Origin: Planococcus sp. CPCC 101016
Lineage (GTDB): Bacteria; Bacillota; Bacilli; Bacillales_A; Planococcaceae
Assembly: GCF_007859295.1 (NCBI RefSeq)
Contig: NZ_VOHB01000002.1
Coordinates: forward strand, 124,001 to 188,000
Reading direction: 5' to 3'
Length of the DNA stretch: 64,000 bases
Shown here piece by piece: positions 33,856 through 41,990 of the stretch (positions within the stretch are counted from its first letter, which is position 1; every line of letters starts with the position of its first letter). Both the position numbers and the translations under genes were made by a program. The notes under the pieces were generated by a model. It did no database searches. It had not been told where the DNA came from and saw nothing but the letters and a program-made list of their open reading frames with translations.

Positions 33856-34692
33856 ATGAAGAATACGGCATCACTCACCAAAATGAAAGCACAGGATGAA
33901 AAAATTGCCATGCTAACAGCCTACGATTACCCGTCAGCGAAGCTGGCCGAACAAGCCGGAGTAGATGTAATCCTGGTAGGGGACTCTCTTGGCATGGTTG
34001 TCTTGGGTTATGAATCGACTGTCAAAGTGACGCTCAACGACATGATTCATCACGGCAAAGCAGCCAGGCGCGGAGCTCCCGAGACGTTCCTGGTAGTGGA
34101 TATGCCATTTGCTTCGTTTCATGGAAGCGCTGAGCGCACTCTCGATAATGCGGTTCGCATCTTTCAGGAAACCGGAGCGGAAGCGCTGAAGCTGGAAGGC
34201 GCAGATGAAGTCGTCGACGTGGTGAAATTATTGACACGCACTGGAATTCCGGTTGTCGCCCATCTCGGTCTTCTGCCGCAAATGGCGGGTGTCTTAGGTG
34301 GCTATAAGGTGCAAGGAAAGACAGCAGATGCAGCACAGAAGCTGATTGAAGATGCAAAAGCATGTGAAGCGGCAGGAGCCTGCATGCTGGTTCTTGAATG
34401 CATTCCCTATCAATTGGCTCAGAAAGTCACAGCGGCACTGACGATTCCGGTAATCGGTATTGGGGCCGGCAGTGAAACAGATGGACAGGTGCTCGTTTAC
34501 CACGATGTCCTGAAATACGGATCACATCATTTAGCGAAGTTCGTCCGTTCTTACGCAGAAGCGGGAGACATCATGAAACAAGGTTTGAGTCAATACGTTG
34601 ATGAAGTAAAAGCAGGTGCTTTTCCTGCTGAGGAACACCGCTTTACCATGAAAGAAGAAGAGCTCCAGCTATTGTATGGCGGAAAAGAATAG
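33856..34692 (+). CDS. panB: 3-methyl-2-oxobutanoate hydroxymethyltransferase
   Basis: This 278-residue enzyme transfers a hydroxymethyl group from methylene-tetrahydrofolate to alpha-ketoisovalerate, giving ketopantoate for coenzyme A. PanB signatures: [19 protein letters not shown] (residues 18-36), [19 protein letters not shown] (about 43), DMPF, EGADEV, HLGLLPQ and [18 protein letters not shown] near 195-215. The start at 33856 has AAAGGAGAG upstream; earlier in-frame ATG at 33742 and 33811 lack family sequence. It stands alone, with its own terminator; panC and panD do not follow. Confidence 0.94.
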   Translation: MKNTASLTKMKAQDEKIAMLTAYDYPSAKLAEQAGVDVILVGDSLGMVVLGYESTVKVTLNDMIHHGKAARRGAPETFLVVDMPFASFHGSAERTLDNAVRIFQETGAEALKLEGADEVVDVVKLLTRTGIPVVAHLGLLPQMAGVLGGYKVQGKTADAAQKLIEDAKACEAAGACMLVLECIPYQLAQKVTAALTIPVIGIGAGSETDGQVLVYHDVLKYGSHHLAKFVRSYAEAGDIMKQGLSQYVDEVKAGAFPAEEHRFTMKEEELQLLYGGKE

Positions 34693-34701
34693 ATAGAAGG
34701 A

Positions 34702-34738
34702 AATCCTGGTATCTTGGAGAAGATGCCGGGGTTTTTTA
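34702..34738 (+). terminator. Terminator after panB
   Basis: AATCCTGGTATCTT pairs with AAGATGCCGGGGTT (one G-T pair) and is followed by T. Confidence 0.8.
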
Positions 34739-34853
34739 TGGTTCAATTGACGATCTGTATTTTCAACTTTGGTTTATGTGCTTCTGCAGCCAAAGTTTGC
34801 GATATTTCGTAAATCACCTTAAAAAAGATTGTTTTCTTCGATTGTTTCTAAAA

Positions 34854-34982
34854 AGCGTTCGTAAAGATTATGTAAATTGGCGAACGTTCGCAAAGTAGTT
34901 TGCTGAATTTACGAACGCTCTTTTTGCCGGTTTTAAGTCCTGTTGGGGTGTTCGTAAAGGTATACTTTTACGAACGGTTTTA
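34854..34982. repeat. Cluster of TTTACGAACGC palindromic repeats
   Basis: Within a gene-free 421 bases (34693-35113), four inverted copies occur: AAGCGTTCGTAAA (34854), GGCGAACGTTCGC (34879), TTTACGAACGCTC (34908), and a complete hairpin GTTCGTAAAG-GTATAC-TTTTACGAAC (34950-34975) followed by T. Similar palindromes recur at about 35369, 38051 and 43047. Confidence 0.8.
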
Positions 34983-35113
34983 TTCTACTTAAGTTTGTTT
35001 ATGGTGTTAAGTAGTAAGAATTTTTGTTAAACTTTAGTTAAGGAATTTTATGGTAGATTCAATTCATAAAATAGAATGATTATTTTTCTAGAACTCCAAA
35101 GGAGGAGTAATCG

Positions 35114-35313
35114 ATGCTTAAATTCTTGAAAAGAGTCATTTTTACGAGATGGGAATTGTATCATACAACGGCTAATATAGATCAACACTTTTCTATGTTA
35201 GAAGAACTTAGAAACAGTGGAATTGATTTTAAAACAAAGGGTTAAATTTTGGTGGGGGATATGGAGGAGGAAGTGGATTTAGTACTGTTTATCATATATA
35301 TACAAAAAATTAA
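35114..35313 (+). pseudogene. Small gene with apparent frameshift (43-codon frame plus glycine-rich tail in the -1 frame)
   Basis: ATG at 35114 has an ideal AAAGGAGGAG 6 bases upstream. The frame encodes 43 residues (MLKFLKRVIFTRWELYHTTA...) and stops at 35245. In the -1 frame the sequence continues LNFGGGYGGGSGFSTVYHIY to a stop at 35311-35313, a composition too regular to be chance. The two pieces together look like one short protein of 60-odd residues broken by one indel. I recall similar short Bacillales proteins with an FGGGYGGGSGFS motif, but cannot name the family. Either a pseudogene, programmed frameshift or sequencing error. A terminator-like hairpin (35323-35363) follows at once, fitting a gene end. 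Confidence 0.6.
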
Positions 35314-35322
35314 AGAGCAATC

Positions 35323-35393
35323 AAAGTGAGAGAAAAAGCAAATCATATCTTCTCTCACTTTTTCATGTGTAAAAGTGTACTTTTACGATCGCT
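35323..35393 (+). terminator. Terminator hairpin followed by GTAAAAGTGTACTTTTAC palindrome
   Basis: AAAGTGAGAGAA (35323-35334) pairs with TTCTCTCACTTT (35350-35361) before TTCATG. Then the perfect palindrome GTAAAAGTGTACTTTTAC is followed by GATCGCTT. This hairpin-then-palindrome layout recurs at 38012-38077 and 43003-43074. Confidence 0.7.
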
Positions 35394-35638
35394 TGAGAGG
35401 GAGTAATTCAATTCAATAGAGTTAATAGTTTTGATCAGCTGTCAGCATACTTAAAAAAATACACTGAACTAAATGTATCTATTAGGTCCATTAATAATGA
35501 GAGTTCTAAAAAAATTATTAGAGAAAATTTCTGCTTACAGAAAAATTCATAAGCTAAATCTTAAATCAGAAATGTTGGTCAGTAAATTTTCTCGTGCTGT
35601 TAAAACACCTGTGGAAATTATAATAAGAGGGGGATATT
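35394..35638. other. Gene-free stretch with a possible gene remnant
   Basis: A 48-codon open stretch (about 35396-35554, QFNRVNSFDQLSAYLKKY...) lacks a start codon and RBS. It looks protein-like and may be the remnant of a gene. No product can be named. Confidence 0.3.
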
Positions 35639-35920
35639 ATGAAAAGATTATCTTTGGGCTTATTAATTTTTATTTTTGTAGTAAGTTTCTTCGTTGTGCA
35701 AAACAACATCGAACTTGCTATGAACGTGACTGGAATAATAGGACTCGTAGGCATCTTGATAGGGGGCTTTTTGAAAACAGGTTTCATTAGCTCTACTGCC
35801 CCTGTTATCGGAAATTTGGCCATAATAAAATTAGATGAAACACTCAACTTATCAAACACTATCCTCCTGATTGCTTTGCCTAATTTTATCGGGGCCATCT
35901 TGTTGTATTTTTTAAATTAG
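35639..35920 (+). CDS. Small membrane protein, DUF5316-like
   Basis: This 93-residue protein has three hydrophobic helices (about 4-22, 27-47, 74-92). It follows the DUF5316 pattern: MNVTGIIGLVGILIGGFL then a polar loop then LIALPNFIGAILLYFL. ATAAGAGGGGGATATT directly precedes ATG. A longer frame on the same strand (35473-35790) covers the same DNA but has no RBS at its start and no family sequence, so this frame is preferred. Function unknown. A terminator follows at 35968. Confidence 0.72.
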   Translation: MKRLSLGLLIFIFVVSFFVVQNNIELAMNVTGIIGLVGILIGGFLKTGFISSTAPVIGNLAIIKLDETLNLSNTILLIALPNFIGAILLYFLN

Positions 35921-35942
35921 ACTATATATTTTGCGGTTAACT

Positions 35943-36005
35943 AGTTTACATATCATCACTTTATCGAAAGAGAGGAACTTTGTAACAAAGTTCCTCTCTT
36001 TTTTA
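35943..36005 (+). terminator. Terminator with conserved AGTTTACATAT...TTATCG leader
   Basis: AAGAGAGGAACTTT (35968-35981) pairs with AAAGTTCCTCTCTT (35987-36000), then T. The 25 bases in front (AGTTTACATATCATCACTTTATCG) are shared with 37983 and 42979. Confidence 0.8.
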
Positions 36006-36054
36006 TTCATGAAGGTTGATGCAAATATCAGTGAAGTTCAAAAATTTTGCTGCT

Positions 36055-37716
36055 TTACGTTCTGCCATAAACGATATACTGGTTCCGATCAGTTTTTTTG
36101 GCTTCATACAGAGCCATATCTGCGTACTTTATCAGCTGCTTTTCATTGACAGAGTCGTCCGGATAAAGGGCAATGCCAATCCCTGCACCTATCTTAATTT
36201 GTACTCCATTAAATGTGAAAGGTTCTTCAAAACACATCAGAATCTGCTTTGCCATATCTTCGGCTACTTCCAATGAATCTAGTTCAGGCAAAACAACCCC
36301 CATTTCATCGCCGCCTAGTCGGGCCGCCGTATCAGCTGAGCGAACGCAAGATTGCAGACGGATGGCCATCTCCTTAATGACAGCATCTCCTGCGTCATGA
36401 CCGAACTGATCGTTGATCTGTTTAAACTTACGTCCATCCAGGAGTAAGACAGCCACTTTTTTGCCGGAACGATTTGCTTGATGGATTGCCGTTTGAAGCC
36501 TGTTATCAAAAGTGCGCCGGTTGGGTATGCCCGATAAGTGGTCATAGAAAGCCATTTTTGCAATTTTATCCTGCAGTCGCTTTCTCTCCGTTATATCTCT
36601 GGCAATGGTAAGTACTTGATTCACTTTTCCATTTGTTACAACAGGTGTTGGAGATACTTCCATCCAGATCCAATGCCCATCTTGATGTAGAAAGCGAGCT
36701 TCAATATTGGCCGGATTGTTTCCATCCAGAAGGGACGTTACCGTTTCGATTAAACCGAATGCATCTTCCGGATGCACGTTAGTGGTAAAGGGATTTCCAA
36801 TATACGCTGAATCTGGATAGCCCAGAAGCTTCTCATTAGAAGGAGACACGTATTCGATTAGGCCAGCAGGGCTGATCAACGTAATGACGTCGAAAGCACT
36901 TTCCGTGATCAGCTTGTATTTCTCTTGGGTTTTCTGCAGTTCCTTTTCGGCCTTTTTAAGTTTCGTCACATTTTTGTAGAAGATGGTTGCACCGATGATT
37001 TCTTTGTTTGTATTTTTTACCGGGGTGTAGGAAGAGATTATATTTAATAGTTTCCCGCTCTTTGTTATGCGCATGGTTTCATGTGAAGTAACCGTTTCGC
37101 CTTTCATGATGCTTTCTACGATGGCTAAAGGGTCAAATTTCAAATGTTGCGGAATGATGGAACCTTTTTGATTTACCATTTCTTCTTCGCTGTACTCGAA
37201 CGTTTTTTCAAAGGCCTGATTGACCTTTATTATTTTCCCACTAGTATTAATGAAAAAAACAGGATCCGTGGAATTTTCCCAAAAAACTTCAAGTTCTTCT
37301 TTTGTTTCAGCCAACGCTTTCTGTGCTCGTTCTCTCTCCGTGACATCCCTTACGATGGCTAAAATATACTTACAATAGCCTTTTTCTGTCAGGATAGGAT
37401 TGAGGACGGTTTCCCCTAGGCGTTCTTCGTTTTCAGTTTCTATCTTCTGGGTAAATTCAACCGGTTTTTGCGTAGATTGAACTTCGCGGTAATTCCGGAT
37501 CAAAAGTTGGGCTTGCACTGGGGGCATCACGTCTTCTATTCGGCTTCCAATAATATTGTCATCGAGGTGGAGAATTTCAAAGGCGGCTGGATTAGCATAA
37601 ACATAACGAAACGTTTCATGATCTTCCTCCATTAGAAAAACCAAATCTTGGATCAAATCAAAAAGAGCGGTGGAAGCTAAAATATCCAATCCTAATTCCC
37701 CTGAAAAATGTTTCAT
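36055..37716 (-). CDS. Multi-PAS diguanylate cyclase (GGDEF variant GGDEM)
   Basis: This 553-residue soluble protein carries three PAS domains (about 15-130, 137-258, 268-385) and a C-terminal GGDEF domain (about 390-553). The signature reads GGDEM (468-472) instead of GGDEF. The upstream loop is LLLDGRKFKQINDQFGHD, with the first metal Asp kept but the usual second Asp of DLD replaced. The inhibitory RxxD site is present (RSAD). Cyclase activity is therefore likely but not certain. No membrane segment, so PAS domains presumably sense a cytoplasmic signal or redox/ligand. No partner gene is evident. Start ATG 37716 has GAGGGGGAGAC upstream. Confidence 0.88.
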   Translation of the reverse strand: MKHFSGELGLDILASTALFDLIQDLVFLMEEDHETFRYVYANPAAFEILHLDDNIIGSRIEDVMPPVQAQLLIRNYREVQSTQKPVEFTQKIETENEERLGETVLNPILTEKGYCKYILAIVRDVTERERAQKALAETKEELEVFWENSTDPVFFINTSGKIIKVNQAFEKTFEYSEEEMVNQKGSIIPQHLKFDPLAIVESIMKGETVTSHETMRITKSGKLLNIISSYTPVKNTNKEIIGATIFYKNVTKLKKAEKELQKTQEKYKLITESAFDVITLISPAGLIEYVSPSNEKLLGYPDSAYIGNPFTTNVHPEDAFGLIETVTSLLDGNNPANIEARFLHQDGHWIWMEVSPTPVVTNGKVNQVLTIARDITERKRLQDKIAKMAFYDHLSGIPNRRTFDNRLQTAIHQANRSGKKVAVLLLDGRKFKQINDQFGHDAGDAVIKEMAIRLQSCVRSADTAARLGGDEMGVVLPELDSLEVAEDMAKQILMCFEEPFTFNGVQIKIGAGIGIALYPDDSVNEKQLIKYADMALYEAKKTDRNQYIVYGRT

Positions 37717-38011
37717 GATTTTGTCTCCCCCTCAGCATCTAAAGTAAAGTTACCTTTTCTATTCGGACTACATGCAGTGCTTCTCAGCATTTTATGAGAA
37801 CCGCTTCTATTTTTGCTGTTGCTCGTATATCCCAGAATCCCGTAATTTGTTATACATCTTCAACTACAGATGAATAAATTTCCATATTTCTTAAATGTTT
37901 TTAGGTATATTGTAACATAATTGGTATTTAAAAAATTTTCAAATTAGTAAATCATTTTATAAAAATAATTCGAAATATTTTTCAGTTTATATATGAGGGG
38001 TTATCGATAGG
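37717..38011. other. Gene-free stretch upstream of the PAS-GGDEF gene
   Basis: About 300 AT-rich bases with the promoter region of the leftward PAS-GGDEF gene. No RNA, repeat or ORF with an RBS was recognised until the repeat beginning at 37983. Confidence 0.4.
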
Positions 38012-38077
38012 GAAGAGACTTCATAGAAAGTCTCTTCTTTTTTTGTTCATGTAAGTGTACTTTTACGAACGCTTTTT
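37983..38077. repeat. Hairpin repeat with GTAAGTGTACTTTTACGAACGC tail
   Basis: AGTTTATATATGAGGGGTTA TCG leader (37984), hairpin GAAGAGACT/AGTCTCTTC (38012-38037), T-run, then TGTAAGTGTACTTTTACGAA. It matches the plan of 42979-43074 and in part 35943-36005. Confidence 0.78.
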
Positions 38078-38147
38078 CTAAACTTTATAAACTTACTTTA
38101 TTGAAGTAAACAAAAATTCTTTTCTATAATTTATATATGAAAACAAA

Positions 38148-38196
38148 AGACGCTGTGAAGTTGAATAATTTATCAACTTCACAGCGTCTTTTATTT
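38148..38196. terminator. Terminator after paiB
   Basis: A 17-base perfect stem: AGACGCTGTGAAGTTGA (38148-38164) with TCAACTTCACAGCGTCT (38173-38189). T-rich on the minus strand after the stem, matching the leftward paiB end. Confidence 0.88.
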
Positions 38197-38211
38197 CAGA
38201 AAGCATTGCTT

Positions 38212-38829
38212 CTAGTTTTTTCGGTTCTTTTCCATCATTTCGGCCAATTGCTTCGAATCTGGATTTTCTTCATTGTGCAATTGCTCGACGATGTTCGCAT
38301 AATCCGTTTCGTTTCGATTCTGGCTTAATTTATAGGCAGCCTGTATTTCTCCAACCTTAATCTTGAATCCAACAATTCCTTTTATTTCTTTTTCCACTAA
38401 CGAAGGGGAGAGCTTGTCCCAAAGAACGGGATCTTCCCGATGTTTCTCGTATTTGTCCAATAGCTTTGTCAGGTCCTGTTTCAATTCTTCTTCGGCCAAA
38501 ATAGTGGCAGTTCCATATGCATGCACCGCCTGATAGTTCCAGGTCGGCACATTTTCCTGCTCGTACCAGGAAGAAGAAATATAAGCGTGCGGTCCTTGGA
38601 ACATCACCAATACTTCTTCCGTGGTTTCAAATGTCCGCCATTGCGGATTGCCGTAAGCCATGTGCCCAGTGATATAAAAATCATCTGCTTCTTTCACGAA
38701 TTGCAAGGGAAGGTGAGTGGCAATGGGTCTTCCTTTTTTAGTGGTAACAAGTGTTCCGAAGGAATTCGTTTGAACGAACTCCTGGATTTCTTCAAAATCA
38801 GTGACTTTAAAATGCTTCGGTGTATACAT
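38212..38829 (-). CDS. paiB: PaiB-type FMN-binding transcriptional regulator
   Basis: This 205-residue protein has the PaiB/FMN-binding split-barrel family pattern: MYTPKHFKVTDFEEIQEFVQ, then TLVTTKKGRPIATHLPL (about 32-48), GHMAYGNPQW (about 75) and FQGPHAYISSSWY (about 92-104). In B. subtilis PaiB works with the acetyltransferase PaiA and represses degradative enzyme and sporulation genes; that role here is inference. It is the last gene of a leftward marR-paiA-paiB operon and is followed by a strong terminator. Confidence 0.9.
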   Translation of the reverse strand: MYTPKHFKVTDFEEIQEFVQTNSFGTLVTTKKGRPIATHLPLQFVKEADDFYITGHMAYGNPQWRTFETTEEVLVMFQGPHAYISSSWYEQENVPTWNYQAVHAYGTATILAEEELKQDLTKLLDKYEKHREDPVLWDKLSPSLVEKEIKGIVGFKIKVGEIQAAYKLSQNRNETDYANIVEQLHNEENPDSKQLAEMMEKNRKN

Positions 38830-38852
38830 GACAAGCCGCCTTTCACTAAAAA

Positions 38853-39368
<516 letters not shown>

Positions 39369-39393
39369 TTAGGTAGTTCGCCCCTTCAGCTTG

Positions 39394-39846
39394 TTAGTAA
39401 TCTCGCTTATTGCCTTTTTTAACAAATTCCCAGTCCTTCTCGACATTTTTCCGGATTCGCTCCAAAAGCTCATAGGCAGTCGCCATTTCTTGATCAGAAA
39501 AGCCCGCTAAAGCCATACGATCAGAATGTTCATTTTCCCTTTTGATGAAAGGGTAGACCGTTCTTCCTTTTTCCGTTGGAAATAGCTTTTTATTTTTTTT
39601 GTTGTGTGGATCTTCTTTCTTTTCAATAAAGCCGTTCATTTCTAATTTTTGAATTGCACGGGTTGCGGTAGAGCGATCCACCTTAATCATGTCGCTCACT
39701 TGTTGCTGAATGATTCCTGGGTTCTCACAGATCCGCACCAAGTACAAATACTGCCCTTTTGTCAGATCCATTTCTTTGAATTCGATATTGCTGATAGAGT
39801 CCAATGCGCGGGCTATCATGCCGACTTCTCGTAAAATATCTTTCAT
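39394..39846 (-). CDS. MarR family transcriptional regulator
   Basis: This 150-residue winged-helix regulator has the MarR pattern: DLTKGQYLYLVRICENPG (about 27-44), QQQVSDMIKVDRSTATRAIQ (recognition helix region, 47-66), and FIEKKEDPHNKKNKKLFPTE (the wing, about 73-92). AGGAGACGATT precedes ATG at 39846; a longer frame from 39903 runs through the operator region. It leads the paiA-paiB operon and is divergent from a YjcF-type GNAT. Palindromic GTTGCAATTGCAAC sites lie between them. Confidence 0.9.
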   Translation of the reverse strand: MKDILREVGMIARALDSISNIEFKEMDLTKGQYLYLVRICENPGIIQQQVSDMIKVDRSTATRAIQKLEMNGFIEKKEDPHNKKNKKLFPTEKGRTVYPFIKRENEHSDRMALAGFSDQEMATAYELLERIRKNVEKDWEFVKKGNKRDY

Positions 39847-39870
39847 AATCGTCTCCTCAATAACTTTATT

Positions 39871-39931
39871 GTTGCAAATGCACCTATAAAAGTATATATT
39901 CAATGTAAATCATTTTTGTTGCAATTGCAAC
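39871..39931. promoter_or_regulatory. Candidate MarR operators
   Basis: GTTGCAATTGCAAC (39918-39931) is a perfect 14-base palindrome and GTTGCAAATGCACC (39871-39884) is an imperfect copy 47 bases away. Both lie between the divergent marR and GNAT starts. Confidence 0.6.
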
Positions 39932-39971
39932 TTAGAATTAATGGAAATTTGAATTTAAAGGGTGGAACAAA

Positions 39972-40409
39972 ATGTTGACAACGAAAATAACAGAACAAGA
40001 AGAATTGAAAAAAGCTTTGGCGATTCGTGAAGAAGTATTTGTAAATGAACAAGGTTGTCCTCTAGAAGATGAGTTCGACCAATTTGATAACCTCGATGGC
40101 ATGTGTAAACACATACTCGTTCATTATCATGATCAAGCGGTCGGAACGGGAAGAGTTAGATTCGTACAGGATGTAGGCAAGTTGGAAAGAATCTGCATTC
40201 TTGAACCTTACCGGAAATTTGGTATCGGAAAAGTCATCGTCAGCAAGTTAGAGGAAATAGCCGTAGAACAGGGAGCTGCACAAGTAAAATTACATGGGCA
40301 GACGCATGCAGAAGGTTTCTATCATAAACTTGGTTATCAAACTGCATCTGAATCGTTTATCGAAGATGGCATTCCACACGTTCTCATGATAAAGGAAGTA
40401 GCTAATTAA
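39972..40409 (+). CDS. GNAT family N-acetyltransferase (YjcF-like)
   Basis: This 145-residue GNAT starts MLTTKITEQEELKKALAIRE and carries VFVNEQGCPLEDEFDQFD (about 23-40), the mark of the YjcF/ElaA-like subgroup. The acetyl-CoA loop is EPYRKFGIGKVIVSKLEEIA (about 77-96), with HAEGFYHKLGYQTASESF near the C-terminus. AAAGGGTGGAAC precedes ATG. It is divergent from the marR operon and may be under the same repressor. Substrate unknown. Confidence 0.88.
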   Translation: MLTTKITEQEELKKALAIREEVFVNEQGCPLEDEFDQFDNLDGMCKHILVHYHDQAVGTGRVRFVQDVGKLERICILEPYRKFGIGKVIVSKLEEIAVEQGAAQVKLHGQTHAEGFYHKLGYQTASESFIEDGIPHVLMIKEVAN

Positions 40410-40432
40410 GGCTTGGTAATTGGGGGAATAAA

Positions 40433-41062
40433 ATGAAATATGTGTTCTATATTATCGGGATTTTACTGCTGACCCTTGGTCTTTCACTCACGATTCAGTC
40501 CAATCTAGGAACGTCGCCTTTTGACGCCGTGTTGGTAGGGCTAGCTAGAAATGTTGGCCTTACTGTGGGAAGCTGGGAAATCATATTGGCTGTGTTAATG
40601 ATCGGCTCCAATTCGATTTTAATACGGAAAAAACCGGAAGTACTGGGAGTGGCCACTGCAATTGTAGCGGGAATTGGCATTGATTTTTGGCTTTTCTTAT
40701 TGGGCAATTCGATTACGCCAGAACTCTGGCCACAAAAAGCCGTGTGCTTTTCTGTAGGCTTAATCACTATTGGAATCGGAACGGCCATTTATTTGCATAC
40801 AAATTTTGCACCGATACCAGTGGACCGTTTCACCTTAATCCTGAAGGAATTGACCAGAACCAATTTGTTTTTTTCAAGAACGCTCGTTTATCTCCTGTTC
40901 TTAATTTTGGCCATACTTGTAGATGGACCAGTCGGCATTGGAACGGTGTTAACGGTCTGTTTTGGTGGACTGATCCTTAATTTCTTCATGCCCCCTATTG
41001 GCAAAGTATTGGACGGTATATCAATGATTTTAACTAAATCGCTTAATAATCTCGAAAGATAG
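40433..41062 (+). CDS. YczE/YitT-family integral membrane protein
   Basis: This 209-residue protein has about five or six membrane helices. It starts with GILLLTLGLSLTIQSNLGTSPFDA (split over residues 9-32), the recognisable YczE N-terminal motif, and includes AIYLHTNFAPIPVDRF around 119-134. YczE is needed for surfactin production in B. subtilis in an unclear way; no such pathway is seen here. ATG is preceded by TTGGGGGAA and the gene begins 23 bases after the YjcF-like GNAT, so they are co-transcribed. Function unknown. Confidence 0.85.
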   Translation: MKYVFYIIGILLLTLGLSLTIQSNLGTSPFDAVLVGLARNVGLTVGSWEIILAVLMIGSNSILIRKKPEVLGVATAIVAGIGIDFWLFLLGNSITPELWPQKAVCFSVGLITIGIGTAIYLHTNFAPIPVDRFTLILKELTRTNLFFSRTLVYLLFLILAILVDGPVGIGTVLTVCFGGLILNFFMPPIGKVLDGISMILTKSLNNLER

Positions 41063-41132
41063 AATCAGAAGTTACAAATTAACCTATCATGCCTAATCGT
41101 AAATTGCAGGGAATCCTCCCGCATCTAAAATC

Positions 41133-41180
41133 AAAAGGAAGAAATTATGCTTATAATTGAGCACGATTTCTTCTTTTCTT
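41133..41180 (+). terminator. Terminator after the YczE-like gene
   Basis: AAAAGGAAGAAATTATGCT pairs with AGCACGATTTCTTCTTTT over most of its length and is followed by T. Confidence 0.7.
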
Positions 41181-41263
41181 TATGGAACCGATCTATTGAG
41201 ATCGTCACTTTTTTAATGGTTCAAGTCACTCTTTCTTCTGCTACTTACATGGGAAGGCGCTAG

Positions 41264-41824
41264 TTAAACTAATGAGGGAGTTAGGACGAATAAAATATGA
41301 TTCGGTTCATCACTCTTGTTTAAAAACCGGTGTTTTACGTTTGGTGGAATGCGGACGACATCTCCTTCATTTAAAAAGTATTCGGTGCTTTCCAGTTCGA
41401 CATACGCTTGTCCTTTCATGACGACCGCGATTTCTTCTTGATTGCCGTGTGAATAATGGCTTTCCGTTGTGCTTGAGTGTGCCTTTAAATCCATAATTAA
41501 GAGTTCAATAGGAGCTTTCATGAAGTCGGGTGTCAACACATCATAGACAATATGATCACTATTTTCACGATATACATTCTTTCGGTCCTGTTTTCTGGAT
41601 ATGAGCGAATCCGTATCAATTTCGTTGATGAAGAGGGTGAAGAGGGGAACATTCAAAGTTTGCGCAATCAATGTAAGCACGCTTAACGAGGGATTTGCCT
41701 GTCCTCGTTCAATTTGGCTAATAAGTGACGTGCTGATGCCTGCAGACTCGGCGAACTCCCGAATGGTCATACCATTTTTTTTTCGATAATTTAACACGGT
41801 TTGCCCGAGGCGATGATTGTTCAT
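41264..41824 (-). CDS. XRE family regulator with C-terminal cupin
   Basis: This 186-residue regulator has an N-terminal XRE helix-turn-helix (about 7-62; TIREFAESAGISTSLISQIE) and a cupin sensor domain (about 105-180; HGNQEEIAVVMKGQAYVELE and IPPNVKHRFLN). The family controls amino acid, polyamine or related metabolism depending on the cupin ligand. ATG at 41824 is preceded by AGAAAGGAG. It is divergent from a DMT-family exporter at 41991 and probably controls it (inference). Confidence 0.9.
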   Translation of the reverse strand: MNNHRLGQTVLNYRKKNGMTIREFAESAGISTSLISQIERGQANPSLSVLTLIAQTLNVPLFTLFINEIDTDSLISRKQDRKNVYRENSDHIVYDVLTPDFMKAPIELLIMDLKAHSSTTESHYSHGNQEEIAVVMKGQAYVELESTEYFLNEGDVVRIPPNVKHRFLNKSDEPNHILFVLTPSLV

Positions 41825-41990
41825 CGAATAACTCCTTTCTAACATAATGTCTGTTTCCTTCATTCTGTGCTGACTTACTAAACACGGAGAATTAAACTCC
41901 CATCCGCCACAGAAGTATTTTATACTTACATTTGTACAGTATAATGGATTCATTTTATTATTGTATACAGACAGCTAGGGGGAAACAGAA

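Noticed and set aside
35473-35790. 105-codon frame overlapping the DUF5316-like gene
   Set aside because: The shorter frame at 35639 has a strong RBS, three clear membrane helices and a family pattern; the longer one has none of these.
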